Shown here: one piece after another, positions 1 to 10,943 of the stretch
Layout: each line of letters opens with the position of its first letter
Position numbering within the stretch: position 1 is the first letter of the stretch
Assembly (NCBI GenBank): GCA_029215795.1
Contig: JARDYH010000003.1
Coordinates: forward strand, 13,901,001-13,965,000
Direction: 5' to 3'
DNA length: 64,000 nucleotides
From: Anniella stebbinsi
Lineage: Eukaryota; Chordata; Lepidosauria; Squamata; Anniellidae
Translations under genes and position numbers: made by a program
The notes under the pieces: model-generated
The model's input: only the letters and a program-made list of their open reading frames with translations
Database searches by the model: none
Told to the model about the DNA's origin: nothing

Positions 1-4
1 TAAA

Positions 5-40
<36 letters not shown>

Positions 41-145
41 ATTTATATATCACCAATAGCTGAAGCTCTCAGGGTGTTTTACAAAAATTAAAAGATTGAA
101 CATTAAAAAATCAATATAAAAAATTTGAAACCATAAAACATAAAT
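1..145 (-). mobile_element. 5'-truncated LINE 3' end (CR1/L2-like) with ATT tail
   Basis: Read on the minus strand this is the 3' untranslated end of a Jockey-type LINE. It has the degraded motif for 'gtaaaccgcccagagagctt' and runs into an ATT microsatellite at about 6-38 that forms its tail. The same block, better preserved, is at 59943-60110. No coding part remains inside the window. The family name is uncertain; assignment rests on similarity to the copies at 17338 and 21782, which still carry coding sequence. Confidence 0.7.
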
Positions 146-599
146 ATGACCTCATGAAATAAATATGAACTCGTGAAATAAATATGAAAATACATGAACT
201 CGTGCAGATCTTTGTGGTGGACTGTGGTGGCCCAATATGAAATAGCTGAAGGGCTACTATTTGGGATTTCCTGCCTTAGGTATCTGAATGTCCTGGGACA
301 GCCCCAATACCCAAATCCTTGCATACAAAACAAAACAGCTCTTTGATTATTTTAAAATTCTGCCTTGCTGTAAACTCTTCATTCCCCTCCCCTCTACATC
401 TCGTTTTTTAAAAAAAGGAGCTGTAACAGAACGGTATAAATAAGTGCAACTCGCCAGTTCTGTTGGTGTGTTGGGAATCTTTCCAGCTACTTCTTAAGGG
501 GCTCTGTTCAATTAAGAAAAGTTTACTGCTGCTCCACAATTTCTCCATAGAAGCTTTGCTTTCACAACCACCTATGTATAATGCATATGCAGTTGGGGC
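146..599. other. Unrecognised non-coding stretch
   Basis: I see no gene or clear repeat apart from a short direct repeat of 'gtgaaataaatatgaa' near 155-190, which abuts the LINE end. Small overlapping open frames on both strands have no recognisable domain. Confidence 0.4.
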
Positions 600-613
600 G
601 GGGGGGGGGGGGG
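600..613. repeat. Poly-G run (14 G)
   Basis: An uninterrupted run of 14 G. Similar runs occur at 3314, 6828 and 9282. Confidence 0.95.
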
Positions 614-779
614 AAAGAACGAGAAAAATAAGCTTCCTCACTGACATTATCTGGGGGCAGTGGGGAGACAGGGAAACCTGTGTGGAACGGCGTCAGAAGT
701 CAATTCTGATGTAGAAATACAGAGGGGGAGGGAGGAAAAACAAGTTGCTTCCTCAGTGCAACGCAGTAAGGTACCCAGT

Positions 780-846
780 GCAATCCCTATGCCTCTCTAC
801 TCGGAACTGGGACTGACTCCTAGGTAAGGGTTGTATAGATTGCAGC
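780..846. repeat. Short palindromic repeat (gcaatcc...ggattgc type), degraded
   Basis: It begins 'gcaatccctatg' and ends near 'tagattgca', with 'ctcctaggtaag' inside. This resembles the short palindromic repeats at 3893, 2559 and 33201. It is degraded and the family is unnamed here. Confidence 0.4.
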
Positions 847-902
847 CACAATGACACTTTCTAAGGTTTTATGGATTTGCTGCTGTGCACACACACCTAG
901 GA

Positions 903-1222
903 TAGGGTGACCAGATAAAATCCAGGTCAGGGCTCTTGTAACTTTAACAGTTGTAGAGAAAAGGGAATTTCAGCCAGTGTCGTTTGTATGCAATTAGTTC
1001 CTGGTGAAATTCCCTCTTCATCACAACAGTTAAAGTTGCAGGGGCCCTGCCTTCTTCTGTATATAGTCACTTTAGTATAGTGCCTGCAACTTTAACTGTT
1101 GTGATGAAGAGGGAATTTCACCAGGAACTAATTGCATGCAAATGACACTGGCTGAAATTCCCTTTTCTCTACAACTGTTAAAGTTACATGAGCCCTGACC
1201 TGGATTTTATCTGGTCAGCCTA
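903..1222 (+). mobile_element. 320-bp foldback MITE, hAT-like, TAGGGTGACC family, copy 1
   Basis: Two inverted arms of about 135-150 bp flank an asymmetric centre (about 1040-1090). The ends read TAGGGTGACCAGAT on the left and the complement of TAGGCTGACCAGAT on the right. The left flank 'acctagga' (895-902) matches 'tcctagga' (1225-1232) at 7 of 8 positions but is offset by two bases, so the target duplication is probable rather than clean. There is no coding capacity. Terminal TAGGG plus 8-bp duplications seen for sister copies point to the hAT superfamily, mobilised in trans. Confidence 0.85.
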
Positions 1223-1407
1223 AGTCCTAGGAAGTAAGGTTCATTGAACCCTGTAGGGCCTTCTCCCAAGTAAACATGTATAGGATCAAGCTGCAACCTG
1301 GAATACAGGATGTAATTGTTGCAGGGTGGACCCACGATGGGGAGGTACAAGCACGTAGTGTTCAGAAAGGGGCACAGAACACGACGGTTTTAAGCAGGAT
1401 CTAGCCC

Positions 1408-1507
1408 TTCCCTCCCCAACCTGGTGCCTTCCAGATGTGTTGACTACAACCCCCAACTTCCCCTCTCATCACAGTGCTGATGGGATATGTAGCCCAACAC
1501 AACCTGA
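1408..1507. repeat. Interspersed repeat, 'actacaactccc' family
   Basis: It carries 'ccaacctggtgccttcca' and 'gactacaaccccca', followed by the inverted 'gatgggatatgtagccca'. The same layout of paired 'actacaactccc' and 'gggagttgtagt' blocks recurs about a dozen times in the window. The family name is not known to me. Confidence 0.6.
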
Positions 1508-1536
1508 GGGTACTGAGGCTGCTCTAGAACAGGGGT

Positions 1537-1672
1537 GGGCAACTTGTGGACCTCGAAATGTGTTATCCTACGAAATGTGTTATCCTATCAGCTGTAGCAA
1601 GTACAGCCAATGGTGAGGAATGATGGGAGTTGTAGGTCAAAACATCTAGAGGGCCACATGTTGTGCACCCAA
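1537..1672. repeat. Interspersed repeat, 'actacaactccc' family, with internal 17-bp tandem duplication
   Basis: It begins 'aggggtgggcaacttgtgg' and ends with 'gatgggagttgtaggtc' and 'catctagagggccaca'. The first inverted half is replaced by two tandem copies of 'cgaaatgtgttatccta' (about 1554-1587). Confidence 0.6.
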
Positions 1673-2543
1673 GCTGTAGAGAGTGACCTCTGACCTGGAA
1701 GTCCATCCTTAATTAGGTTCTCCCAGCAACAGACCAGGAACAGTGAAGCACCAGACTTTGCGATTCCTCCTTTTCTCAAACGACATAGGTAAAGGATGTA
1801 GGATGCAGACTAGATGATGAACTAGTCTCAATGAACCCTAAGACTGTTTCAGAAAGGCATCCCTTCATCACACGATTGCTAGCTGTCCTATAAAAGGTGT
1901 TTTCAGCGTTGTTTCATTATGCTGAAGGCAGGACAGATATGAGCCATCATTTTCTGTCATTAGAGTAGTGGTTGCACCTAAACATGGAGGTTGGAGTTTC
2001 CCAAAATTGAGTGAGTATTAAGTGGACGGTTTTATTCATTAAATGCTTCCCTGTATTCCCATCAATACTACAGTAGTTTGAGTATGACATTTTAATTTCT
2101 GTTTAAGAGGAAGAGGAGGAGGAGGAGGAGGAGGAAATTGATACAGTAGCGGGAGGGCAGAATATTAATACAGCTGTCCTCTAATGCTTTCCTTTGAAAG
2201 GGAACATGTGTAAAACACACACATATAAACATGGAAATAACAGGGCGGGGGCAGATAAAAAACCCCAGCTCCTTTTCAGAGGAAACTTCTAAAGAAGAAG
2301 AAATCATCAGCATCTGAGTAGCTACAATTTTCTTAATGGTGTAGTAGAAAAATTCCCTCTTTCACAGCTCATTTCAACTGTCTTGTCTTTTCCTTTCACC
2401 TGCTTTATCCACCGACACCCGCATTTGTCACAGGCCAATATAAAATCCAGATTAATATTTTAAAATTTACATCACAGGAATAGTGTGTGTGTGGATCTGT
2501 AAGTTTTCCTATGCCTCTGTTTGTTGACTGGGACTATATAATT
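1673..2543. other. Unrecognised stretch with a GGA microsatellite
   Basis: A purine-rich GGA/GGAA tract sits at about 2107-2134. I recognise nothing else; the short open frames look like chance. Confidence 0.4.
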
Positions 2544-2558
2544 CTATATACACTCAGC

Positions 2559-2607
2559 TGGGACTAAGCCCATTGCACCCAATGGGGCTTACTTCTGAGT
2601 AGACATC
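2559..2607. repeat. Short palindromic repeat fragment
   Basis: 'agcccattgcacccaatggggct' is a dyad (written here in parts: agcccattg, cacc, caatggggct) followed by 'tacttctgagtagaca', a widespread repeat core also seen at 33201-33285. Confidence 0.5.
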
Positions 2608-2959
2608 CCTACTTGTGCAGGACATGAGGATTTAGAAAATGCTCCAGCACCAATCAATCCATTTCAGCCTAGATCAGCCTCCTGTCTTTACCTGGCACCT
2701 GTGCAGAGCATCTTCTCCAATACTGAACAGATGAAAATAGGAACACTACTGGCTTTGCTATGGGGAAGAACTGGATGTCCTGGGGAACGGAACCAGGCAG
2801 ATCAGTAACCAGAGGAAGCATAAGCACACTACAAACTTTGGCACAAGCGGAAAGCATGAGCTAATAAAAGTGCATGCAGGATAAATAATGCCAGATGACG
2901 AAAGTGGGGGAACCAAACAATAGCCTCCAAACCTGTTGAACATTTAAAACATTTGGATC
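2608..2959. other. Unrecognised non-coding stretch
   Basis: I see no gene, repeat family or simple repeat here. Confidence 0.35.
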
Positions 2960-3035
2960 TTTCTTGGTAAACTGCTTAGAGACTTTTTTTTTAGGTATGG
3001 TGAGTGGGATATAAATCAATTAAACAAACACGTAG
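2960..3035 (+). mobile_element. LINE 3' end fragment
   Basis: 'ggtaaactgcttagagact' followed by 'gtgggatataaatcaatt' matches the LINE 3' terminal pattern of a weakly conserved 'gtaaaccgcccagag' block, then 'gggatataaat' and an AT-rich tail. Confidence 0.5.
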
Positions 3036-3050
3036 CATACACATGCTCTT

Positions 3051-3216
3051 AACCATATACAAAAGAGGGCAGGGCTCCTGAAGCTTTAACTGTTGTGATG
3101 AAGAGGGAATTTCGTCAGATGCTGCAGGCATACAAATGACACCTGCTGAAATCCCCTTTTCAATACAACTGTTGAAGATACAGGAGCCCTGTCCTCCTTT
3201 TCATATGGTCACCCTA
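3051..3216 (+). mobile_element. Half-length MITE, TAGGGTGACC family (single arm)
   Basis: This matches only one arm of the 320-bp element, from the internal 'accatatacaaaag' block to the outer 'atggtcaccctatt' end. Its sequence is closest to the copies at 32672 and 34430 (subfamily with a gcatacaaatgacacctgc core). It may be a truncated dimer or a surviving monomer. No target duplication is evident. Confidence 0.7.
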
Positions 3217-3892
3217 TTACTAGTAAGTGACATAAAATCCTACATTTTCAGTCAGCTTTCCCTCTCTTCCAGAATGGAGAAATACCCAATGCTCAACTAC
3301 ACAGAAAACAAGAGGGGGGGGGGGGGTCATACATGACAGTCAGTACATGTGTATACAGATTCTGCACACACATCATGTTATTCAGTGTACAATAAGCCCC
3401 AGAGCATTACTTGAGGTACAAAATAGATCCAGCAAGCCTAAAGTCTGGCCATTCCTCTTTTAGACGAGACACACATCTGTTCCAGTAGACTTCGCCTTGG
3501 AAGAGGCATTCGGCTTCTTCTATGCAGGAGGTGATTCCTCTTCTTAAGGGTGGCACTTGTCAAGTATTTAATTTTAAAAAAAAATTAAATGGAGCAATCT
3601 GCTGCCCGGTCAATTGAGAAGAATCTTTTTAGTAAATCAGAAATAATTTTGAATTTTTTTTTTTTAGCAAATAAAGCAGCATATAAATGTAAATTAATTA
3701 GATGATGATAATAATAATAATAATAATAGTATATAAATGTTAATCATCAGCATCATCTTTATTAATTTAACTAGTTAATTGACTATATATTACAGCAGTA
3801 TGTTTCTGTTCTACTGGGGATATAGATTTGGTTTAGCTTGAAGTCTAGTATGTAAGAACCGCTCTGCTTAATGGAAGTGCTCAAGAGACTTA
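3217..3892. other. Unrecognised stretch with simple repeats
   Basis: It holds a 13-G run (3314-3326) and a short ATA/ATT microsatellite (about 3708-3728). No gene is recognisable. Confidence 0.4.
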
Positions 3893-4005
3893 GGGTGCAA
3901 TCCTATCCATGTTTAGACAGAAAAAGTCCTACAACTGGTTGGGACTTGCTGGGACTTGTAGGACTCCCCTCCCCCAGGTCTAAATATGCATAGGATTGTG
4001 CCCTT
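3893..4005. mobile_element. 113-bp palindromic element
   Basis: Outer arms of about 27 bp read 'agggtgcaatcctatcc' on the left and 'gcataggattgtgccct' on the right. An inner perfect 10-bp pair (agtcctacaa / ttgtaggact) surrounds the centre. The whole unit folds into one hairpin, typical of a very small non-autonomous DNA element. Confidence 0.65.
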
Positions 4006-4587
4006 AAAGGAGAAAACATGTTACATACTCCTGTTCTGGAATGCCCTCTAAAAATGATATAATTACATGAGAAAATAAAATACAAAAAGAAACACACAAA
4101 CCTGAATATTATATACACACACACATTTGAGAGTATTAAGAAAAGGCTTAGAACTCAACAAAATATGCCACAGCATTTGAAAATGCAAACTAGCTATCTT
4201 CCTCTTACAGCTTTCCTAAAAGGACTTGCCATCAAAAAGTTGAAAATCCTGACATGTAACTAACAACATATTGCAACTGAGTTACTGGATGCCTCATAAT
4301 TAATATGATGCATTCTTAACACAAACAAATGAATACATTAATGAATGAACGAAGGCAGGTAAGAAAGAACTGTATTTTTTTCTTGCAATAAAATCCACCT
4401 TAGAAAGAGTTTTTATTTATTTATTTATTTATCGGCGGTATCAACAACAACATTGATTCATCATCCAGTTAAGAAACCACACACTGATTTTAAAATACTG
4501 TTTATGAATGGAGAAATTGCATCAGGCAGAATCAAATAACTCTTTCTGTACGGAGGCCCTGTTTCATACTGAAGCTGATAACTCTGC
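4006..4587. other. Unrecognised stretch with a TTTA microsatellite
   Basis: A TTTA run at about 4411-4432 precedes 'cggcggtatcaac', which may be the remnant of another LINE tail in minus orientation. Nothing else is recognised. Confidence 0.35.
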
Positions 4588-4735
4588 AACAGGGGTGGGG
4601 AGGAAGTAGAGATCCAGATGTTTTGGTTTTCATCTCCCAGCATTCCAGACCACTGGCCATGTTGGCAGGGGTTTCTGAGAGTTGAAATCCCAAACATCTG
4701 GAGACCTACCTTCTTCCCATCCCTGCTCTACAGGT
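4588..4735. repeat. Interspersed repeat, 'actacaactccc' family
   Basis: It has 'catctcccagcattccaga' and 'gccatgttggcaggggttt' in the middle and an inverted 'gagttgaaatcccaa' second half, and ends 'catccctgctct'. It is one of the more complete copies. Confidence 0.65.
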
Positions 4736-5227
4736 CTACAAATCATGCCAATGGAGGAAGGAAGTCATCTTACCATTTACACTCTCGCTCATCTACTCCC
4801 TCCCAGCTCTGGTGATGACTAATGTAACAACTCCCACAGTGTGTTTCTGACGATAGTTATAATGACTTCACATGGTGGTTCACAATCACAATCATTTATC
4901 ATCTCCTAAGAATCTCTTTCTGTCATGTTTATTCAAAGAAGATTACTTCTTTTCTGAGTTGTGTGATCAACATCTGATACCCATTTCCTCCACGCCCCCG
5001 GAAATAATTCTGGTCTATCTGCCAAATACTCCTCTGTCCCTCCATATATATTTATATAATTAGCATGTGTACCTTTTATTGAGTCCATACATCCCATGTT
5101 TTCCTTCCGTCAATTGTTTTGATTGTTCCCTTTCCCTCAGCAACCCGGACTTTGAAGATCTTTGGGAGAGGCTATGCTTTGGACCGTTTTGGAAGACAGG
5201 CTGATGGTGGTGAAACTCATGGTCTTA
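4736..5227. other. Unrecognised non-coding stretch
   Basis: I see no repeat or gene signature here. Confidence 0.35.
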
Positions 5228-5430
5228 AGAAAATACGAGCACTGCGGGATAAGACCAAAGGCTTATCTAAACCGACCTCCTGTTTCCTAAAGTAGCCAAC
5301 CAGATGCCTATGGGAAGCCCAGAAATAGGCCACAACAGCCACAGCCTGCTCCTGCAGCTACTCCTCAGTAAATGTTACTCAGAGGCATATTGCTTCTGAA
5401 CCTGGAGAGTCAATATAGCAGTAGTAGCCT
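5228..5430 (+). repeat. Interspersed repeat with 'aaccagatgcctatgggaag' core
   Basis: It begins near 'aagaaaatacgagcactgcg' and contains 'ataagaccaaaggcttat', 'gccaaccagatgcctat' and, later, 'cagaggcatattgcttctga'. From memory this matches a common reptile interspersed repeat associated with CR1-type LINEs. I cannot give its database name. Confidence 0.6.
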
Positions 5431-5439
5431 TATGGGATC

Positions 5440-5895
5440 TGCTATTTATTTATTTGTTGATTTGATTTGCATACTGCCCAGCTGGCAAATGCCCTTGGGG
5501 CAGTTTACAATGATAAAACCAAACAACAGCAAAATAACCAAAAACAAACAATAATGCAACAATAATACAAGTGTCAAAATAATACAACTAAGCATGAAAA
5601 CATTGAGGAACCAGCAGTAAAATAATCAGCACAAAGGAGAAAATATTACATGCCTGCTGGAAAATGGTCTTTGTTTGACATCTAAACATATACAAAGAAG
5701 ATGCCAGGCAGATCTCCCTGGGAAAGGCATTCCACAGATGGGGTGGTGGTGGGGAATACAGAGAAGGCTCTTTTCCCAGTAGCCACCCCTCACACCATTG
5801 TGGGCGGCAGCACCCAGACAGCGCTTCCTAAGTTGATCTTAGCAATCAGGCAGGAACATATCAGAGAAGGTGCTCCTTCAGGAGCAGGTGTGAAA
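5440..5895 (-). mobile_element. LINE 3' end (CR1/L2-like), 5'-truncated
   Basis: On the minus strand, a degraded C-terminal coding region (5690-5890) leads into a 3' end that closes with 'actgccccaagggcatttg' and an AAATA tail. Stops and small indels break the frame. Its layout is the same as the better preserved copies at 17338 and 21782. Confidence 0.65.
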
Positions 5896-6164
5896 TAATG
5901 ACTCAAGAAGGCAGTCATAGAATTGCAGAGCAAGCTATCTCTGAACACCTGATCCAGTCAGAAACTTGTTTTCAGTACCAAACTGGAGCTCATACAGATG
6001 GGTTGAGCTGGTGTGATGTCACAGGATGTTCAAGAACATTTCAACTCTCTGGTTTTCTGCGAGAGAACTGAAATTTGTCAGTTTTGCTTGAATTGCATTG
6101 ATGCGGATGAGAGGAGAAACTTTGTGAGGCACCTTAAGGACTGGGATCAGTTTAAGGAGGCCAA

Positions 6165-6332
6165 GGAGTACCAGTTCAAGGGGGCACCCCTGCTAAAAGG
6201 ATCAGGAAGCAAGTGGTGGGAATGGTCTCCGCCAGAGACTTTGGAGAGCTGATGGCATTCTGAGTTGACAGTACTATGCAAGATGGACAAATAATTTGAC
6301 CTAGTATAAGACACCTTCCTATGTGTTCTAAG
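6165..6332 (+). mobile_element. SINE fragment, tRNA-derived family, 3' half
   Basis: 'gcacccctgctaaaaggatc' and then a late block ending 'agtataagacaccttcctat' match the body of the tRNA-headed SINE whose complete copies are at 24591 and 36581. The tRNA-like head is missing. Confidence 0.6.
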
Positions 6333-7589
6333 GGAACGAGGTTGTTAGGTATACAAGCATTGCAGGGAAAAGGAATTCTAAGAATTATGGCTTCTATTGT
6401 CACATCAGTATCATGTCTTGGAAAAGTAATAATAAATTCCCAGATTTGGGAGGAGGGAGATTTCTCATATTGATTTCTAAAGGTGTGTGCAGATGGCCTC
6501 TAAAAATTATCCACCCTATTTGTAGCCAGAAAATAGGGGGCAACATTTCACCCATTTTTTCCCCATAGAGAGGGGAAATTCATCAACGGTTCCTTGAGGG
6601 TGAGGCTCTACCCTTAGCAATGGAAATATTACAGCCTCTTTCGTTTCACCGAATATGTGTTTGGTTTTGCTGTTAACACTGGGAGCCAAGCCACCATTTT
6701 GCATTCCCAACAGTAACCCAGGCTTAGCATTGTTGTGGAGTATAGCCTGTGTTTGCATGTGTTGTGGGGAAGGTCGCCAGTCCAAAACAATGGAGTGAAT
6801 TTTGCACAGTTGCCTTTTTCTTCTGCCGGGGGGGGGGGGGGGGCGGGACTCAGAACAGCAGCCTGTCTTCTGAGAAATTTCAACTCAGCTCTAAAAAGGA
6901 GAACGTTTATATAATTATTCCCGCAGATTAGCTTTTGAAACAAGGCTTTAACAGTCAGCTCGACTGCGATGGGCTTGGCGGGGGAGGGGATAAACTTTTG
7001 ATAATACTGACAGCTTTCACATGGATTTGCCATCCTTTCCAAAGCCAAAGGAGACTGACTGAAATCCTGACCTCACAAATAAAGGGAAACTTCAGATTTT
7101 CCCTCAACTCTCCCCTCACAACTAGCTTATCCTACCTGTAGGAAGTCTCTGAAGTTTTGATTTCCTTGTTGCTATGGGGTTTGTTCCCAAGACTCAGGGG
7201 CTCATTTTTTTTCCAAAATTTTTTCCAAAGAGCCTGTAGTCTCACTACATCTGCAGACAGAGTTGAAAGTAGAGCCATTATTGCACACTGTTGAATACTG
7301 GGTTGTTAATCCTTTTCAGTCCGAGAGCCAAATTCCAGTCTCGGAAATGTATTGGGTGGGAGAGCATCCCATCTATGGGCAGGGCCAAGCACAAAGTCCA
7401 CAGAACCAAGGTGTGACCTTTTTTTTTTTTGCCATTTTAAACTTGCTCAGCAGGACAAACTCCGCATATCTACTCAGTCATACGTGGGGCAGAATCACTC
7501 AGCAGCGCTTTCAAATAGTACCCCAGATGTCTATTCAGCCTTGGGAAGACTTTTGTTCTTGAAAGGTGGCAAAGGAATATATTAAACAA
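6333..7589. other. Unrecognised stretch with a 16-G run
   Basis: A run of 16 G lies at 6828-6843. A small open frame on the minus strand (6629-7048) translates through that run into a proline tract and shows no domain, so I treat it as chance. Confidence 0.4.
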
Positions 7590-7945
7590 TGACGACGATG
7601 ACAACAACGACAACAACAACATGTTGTATTTCTATACTGCCCCATAGCCAAAGCTCTCTGGGCAGTTTACAAAAGATTAAACCATTAAAAACAACATACA
7701 AACCATAAAAACATACAGCAGAGAGCCAGCATGCGCAAAGACAACATACATCTAAAAACAACTTTGAGCTATCAGCCCAACCTAAAGCACAGATCCAGGG
7801 TCGATTCAAAGTCATGCCTGGGAAAAGAGAAAAGTCTTGACCTGGTGTCCAAAAGACAGTAATGTAGGCTCTAGGGAAGGACTCATTGGGGAGATCGTTA
7901 CAGAACTGGGGCACCACCACTGAAAAGGCCCTCTCCCTTCCATTA
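7590..7945 (-). mobile_element. LINE 3' end with C-terminal coding remnant
   Basis: The minus strand encodes 'RAFSVVVPQFCNDLPNE', the hallmark late motif of Jockey-type (CR1/L2) LINE ORF2 proteins, followed after a stop-free but degenerate stretch by the 3' block 'aaactgcccagagagctttg' and a tail of CAA/GTT triplets (7590-7621). The equivalent intact motif is RVFSVVAPQLWNDLPNE at 21782-22063. It is 5'-truncated and inactive. Confidence 0.85.
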
Positions 7946-7990
7946 CTATTATTACTATTATTACTATTATTACTATTATTACTATTTATT
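7945..7990. repeat. ATTACT microsatellite
   Basis: Seven or so 6-bp units of 'attact' with one interruption, joined directly to the truncated 5' edge of the adjacent LINE. Confidence 0.9.
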
Positions 7991-8599
7991 ATTAGTATTA
8001 CTACTACTATTTCAAAGCTTTTAATACCAGGTAGTGTGTCCACACCATTCATTGGTGAAATCATTATAAACACTTCCAGGAACTATTATCTATACCCACT
8101 ACCCAAGTCTTCCTGAACAAAGTCAAGGAGAATTTCAGCCCAGTTAACTAACTAGAAAAATTAATACAAGCCTCCTTTTGTTTCATTGTTTTGTCCCAAT
8201 GGGCGGTGGGGGGGGACGGACCATTTTTGATCTAAAGCAAACCCATTTCCCACATCATATCACACTCATTACAATTACATTCTTATCATCTGATCCTAAC
8301 TATCTTTCACCAATTGTCACACTACTTCCTTTCCTCTCCTACAAGGCTTTATTTCTCTAATCTGATATCAGTTTCACACAACAGTTTATTATCCCTTATC
8401 ACAGATCATGGTGGGGCGGGGGTGGAGGGAGAGTACAGGCACTCACCCACCTCAGAGATTTATAGGCTCATATTTTTTTAAAAAGAAATAATGTCCTGTG
8501 CATGATAGGAAGCTAGTGAAACCACATAATTGCCTAGAGACTAAATGGGTACACAACCCCATCAAACCTGATATAGGAAATTTCCTAAGAACTATAATC
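7991..8599. other. Unrecognised non-coding stretch
   Basis: I see no gene or repeat family. The last eight bases (8592-8599) are the target duplication of the next element. Confidence 0.35.
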
Positions 8600-9531
8600 T
8601 AGCACTGTGCAGAAAATTTCTCCCATGGGAATTTCTCCCATTCTCATTCAGTCGGATAGAAAAGAAATTGCTTTCGAAAAGAAATTCAAACGAGAAGAAA
8701 TTTTGAAGAAATTCTCATGGGTTTGGTTCAGGGTTCTTGTGCTTTCCTTACTTATGAGATGACTGAGGAGTGTGTGTGAATATCTTGTCTTCCGTTGTAC
8801 AGTCATCTCCCTGGCAGCCTGTGGCGTCCTTGACTTCGTGCACTTCCTTCCCAGGGGAAGACATTATAAATTTATTCCTCTCATTGGGCCTTTTCAGATC
8901 AGGAAGTGCAGGCAGCTGGGAGACTGTAGAGCAATGGTGAGGTGTGCAATAGAAATGAGAGACAGAGAGAGAGAGAGAGAGACAGTACCCTCAGCCACCT
9001 TGTAGTGATTAGGTAAGGTCAAAAACACCACCAACACACATTCAAAATACATTTTAAAATGCCCTGATAATGAGGCAGAAAAATGGAGGCCTTTTTCATG
9101 GCGACAAACACTTTCAGGAAATTCCTGGGATTTTTCTTTTATTACCTCCTAGAAATTAAAGGGCACTTTTCAGAATTTTTACCACATTTTCTTCACCATT
9201 ATGTTTTGTGCTGGCTGCATTCCCTCCCCTCAATGCCCTGCAGTGATCCTAGGTATATGGGTCATTGTGGAAGATGCAAAAGGGGGGGGGGGGTCAGGCT
9301 GCCAACACAGTTAGTTGATGTTGTTGCCACTTGGCAGTGCAAAACCCCGAAAAAACTCTTATAAAAAAGAAAGGAGCTGTTCTATAATCCTTGCCAACGG
9401 TGATGCCTGCCTGTGAGAAATTGTTGGAGAATTTCTCCTCCCCTAGGAGAAATTCGGTGAAATTATCCCTCCAATTTCTCTTCCTACAAACAGGGTGGAG
9501 AATTTTGAGAGGCCAATTCTGCACAGCTCTA
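8600..9531. mobile_element. 932-bp non-autonomous hAT-like DNA transposon
   Basis: The ends are TAGCACTGTGCAGAA on the left and TTCTGCACAGCTCTA on the right, imperfect inverted copies. The flanking 8 bp 'ctataatc' are identical on both sides (8592-8599 and 9532-9539). An 8-bp duplication with short TAG-starting inverted ends is the hAT signature. Both subterminal regions are packed with 'aatttctcc' and its complement, as expected of transposase-binding sites. The interior has a GAGA tract (8954-8982), a 12-G run (9282-9293) and no transposase domain, so it depended on a transposase elsewhere. Confidence 0.85.
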
Positions 9532-9539
9532 CTATAATC

Positions 9540-10900
9540 TATAACACCAGGGATCACTAACCATTACCATAAAAAATCCATCATGAATGGACTGGTAAGA
9601 ACAGAAAATCGTAGCCTGAACAACATTCCCAGAGTGGTACTCAGCAATCAAAACCCGAAAATATTTGTAATTTCTCAAATGCGTGCTTGCATTCCTTTTG
9701 TTTCCAATTCCCAGTTCGATTTCGTGCACATTTCCTAATTTGCGCAAACTTCCTCTGTAGACTGAACCAGCCCTGCTTTAGCCTATGGAGGAAAGTTGCA
9801 CAAACTTGAGCAAATCTCCCATTTGATCGCTGCTTGATTTGCACACGATTCCCATTCGCACAAAGCGAACATCGATTGCAAATGCGAACAGGAATCGGGC
9901 ACGAAACGAGTGACGTGACGATGTTTGGAGAATCCTAGTGATCTCAAACATCACTCATTCCCTCATCCCGAGCAGCTCTGTGTTGGTCAGAGTGAGAAGT
10001 GGGATAGAAGAGGGTTCTCAAAGCATGGCTGGCAAGAGCTTCCATAAAGTTCCACAAACACTACAGTCAACAGAAGGCTTCTTTTCATTGCTCTCTTCAA
10101 AAACATTTTGTGCCTGTGATTAATTCATTGTCAGATTTTAATTTCTGAAACGTTACTTCTCAATGCAAGCACTTACAAAAAATACTGCTTTCAAGCACTA
10201 TCTTGAATTAATTATCTGAGATGATACCGGTAGCTGCATACTGCTTCCAAAAACAAAGGCATTCATCACAACCCTATTTTTCCTAGAGCAAAATGTAAGA
10301 CAAATGTGGAGATCCTCAAACAGGCAAAACATTTGAAGCAACCCAAAAGCTTTAGAAAATACCAGCATAGATTTCTCACAGGGATTTCAGTCCCTTTGTC
10401 AAAACGCCCTCGAAGGTTGAACCAGGTGGCAGACTAGCATATTTCTTTAGTCCTTTGAAATGGAAACATAGACTAATGAAAATTGAAATGCAGGGCGAGT
10501 GGAACAATAAATCCCTAAACTTCTTCAGAACGACACTGGTGATCGATATTATCTGAATAGTTGAGCACGGAATAAATGTTTGACTCACAATCGTTCTTGA
10601 TTTACAACCAAACTTAGAACAAACTTTGGACTTTCAAAGAGACATTCCTTTCCGGTTTGGGGGGGAGGGTATTTTGTTAAAATCCCAACATGCTGCAGTC
10701 TTGACACTGAACAGATTTAAGATGACAAGGCTCAGGAAGTTCAACGGCTCTGTGTTGACAGCAGCTCACATGGGTTAAACGGCAAAAATGTTGTCCATGG
10801 GGAAACTTCCAAAGTTTACTTTCTCATGTAATTCATCTGCACTAAAGCATAACTTTCTATCTTGGTATAAGAAGAAATTCAACCAGGAAACAGGGCCCCG

Positions 10901-10943
<43 letters not shown>

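Noticed and set aside
7582..8073. 163-codon minus frame
   Set aside because: It is a LINE 3' end plus flanking microsatellites read as poly-Val and poly-Asn.
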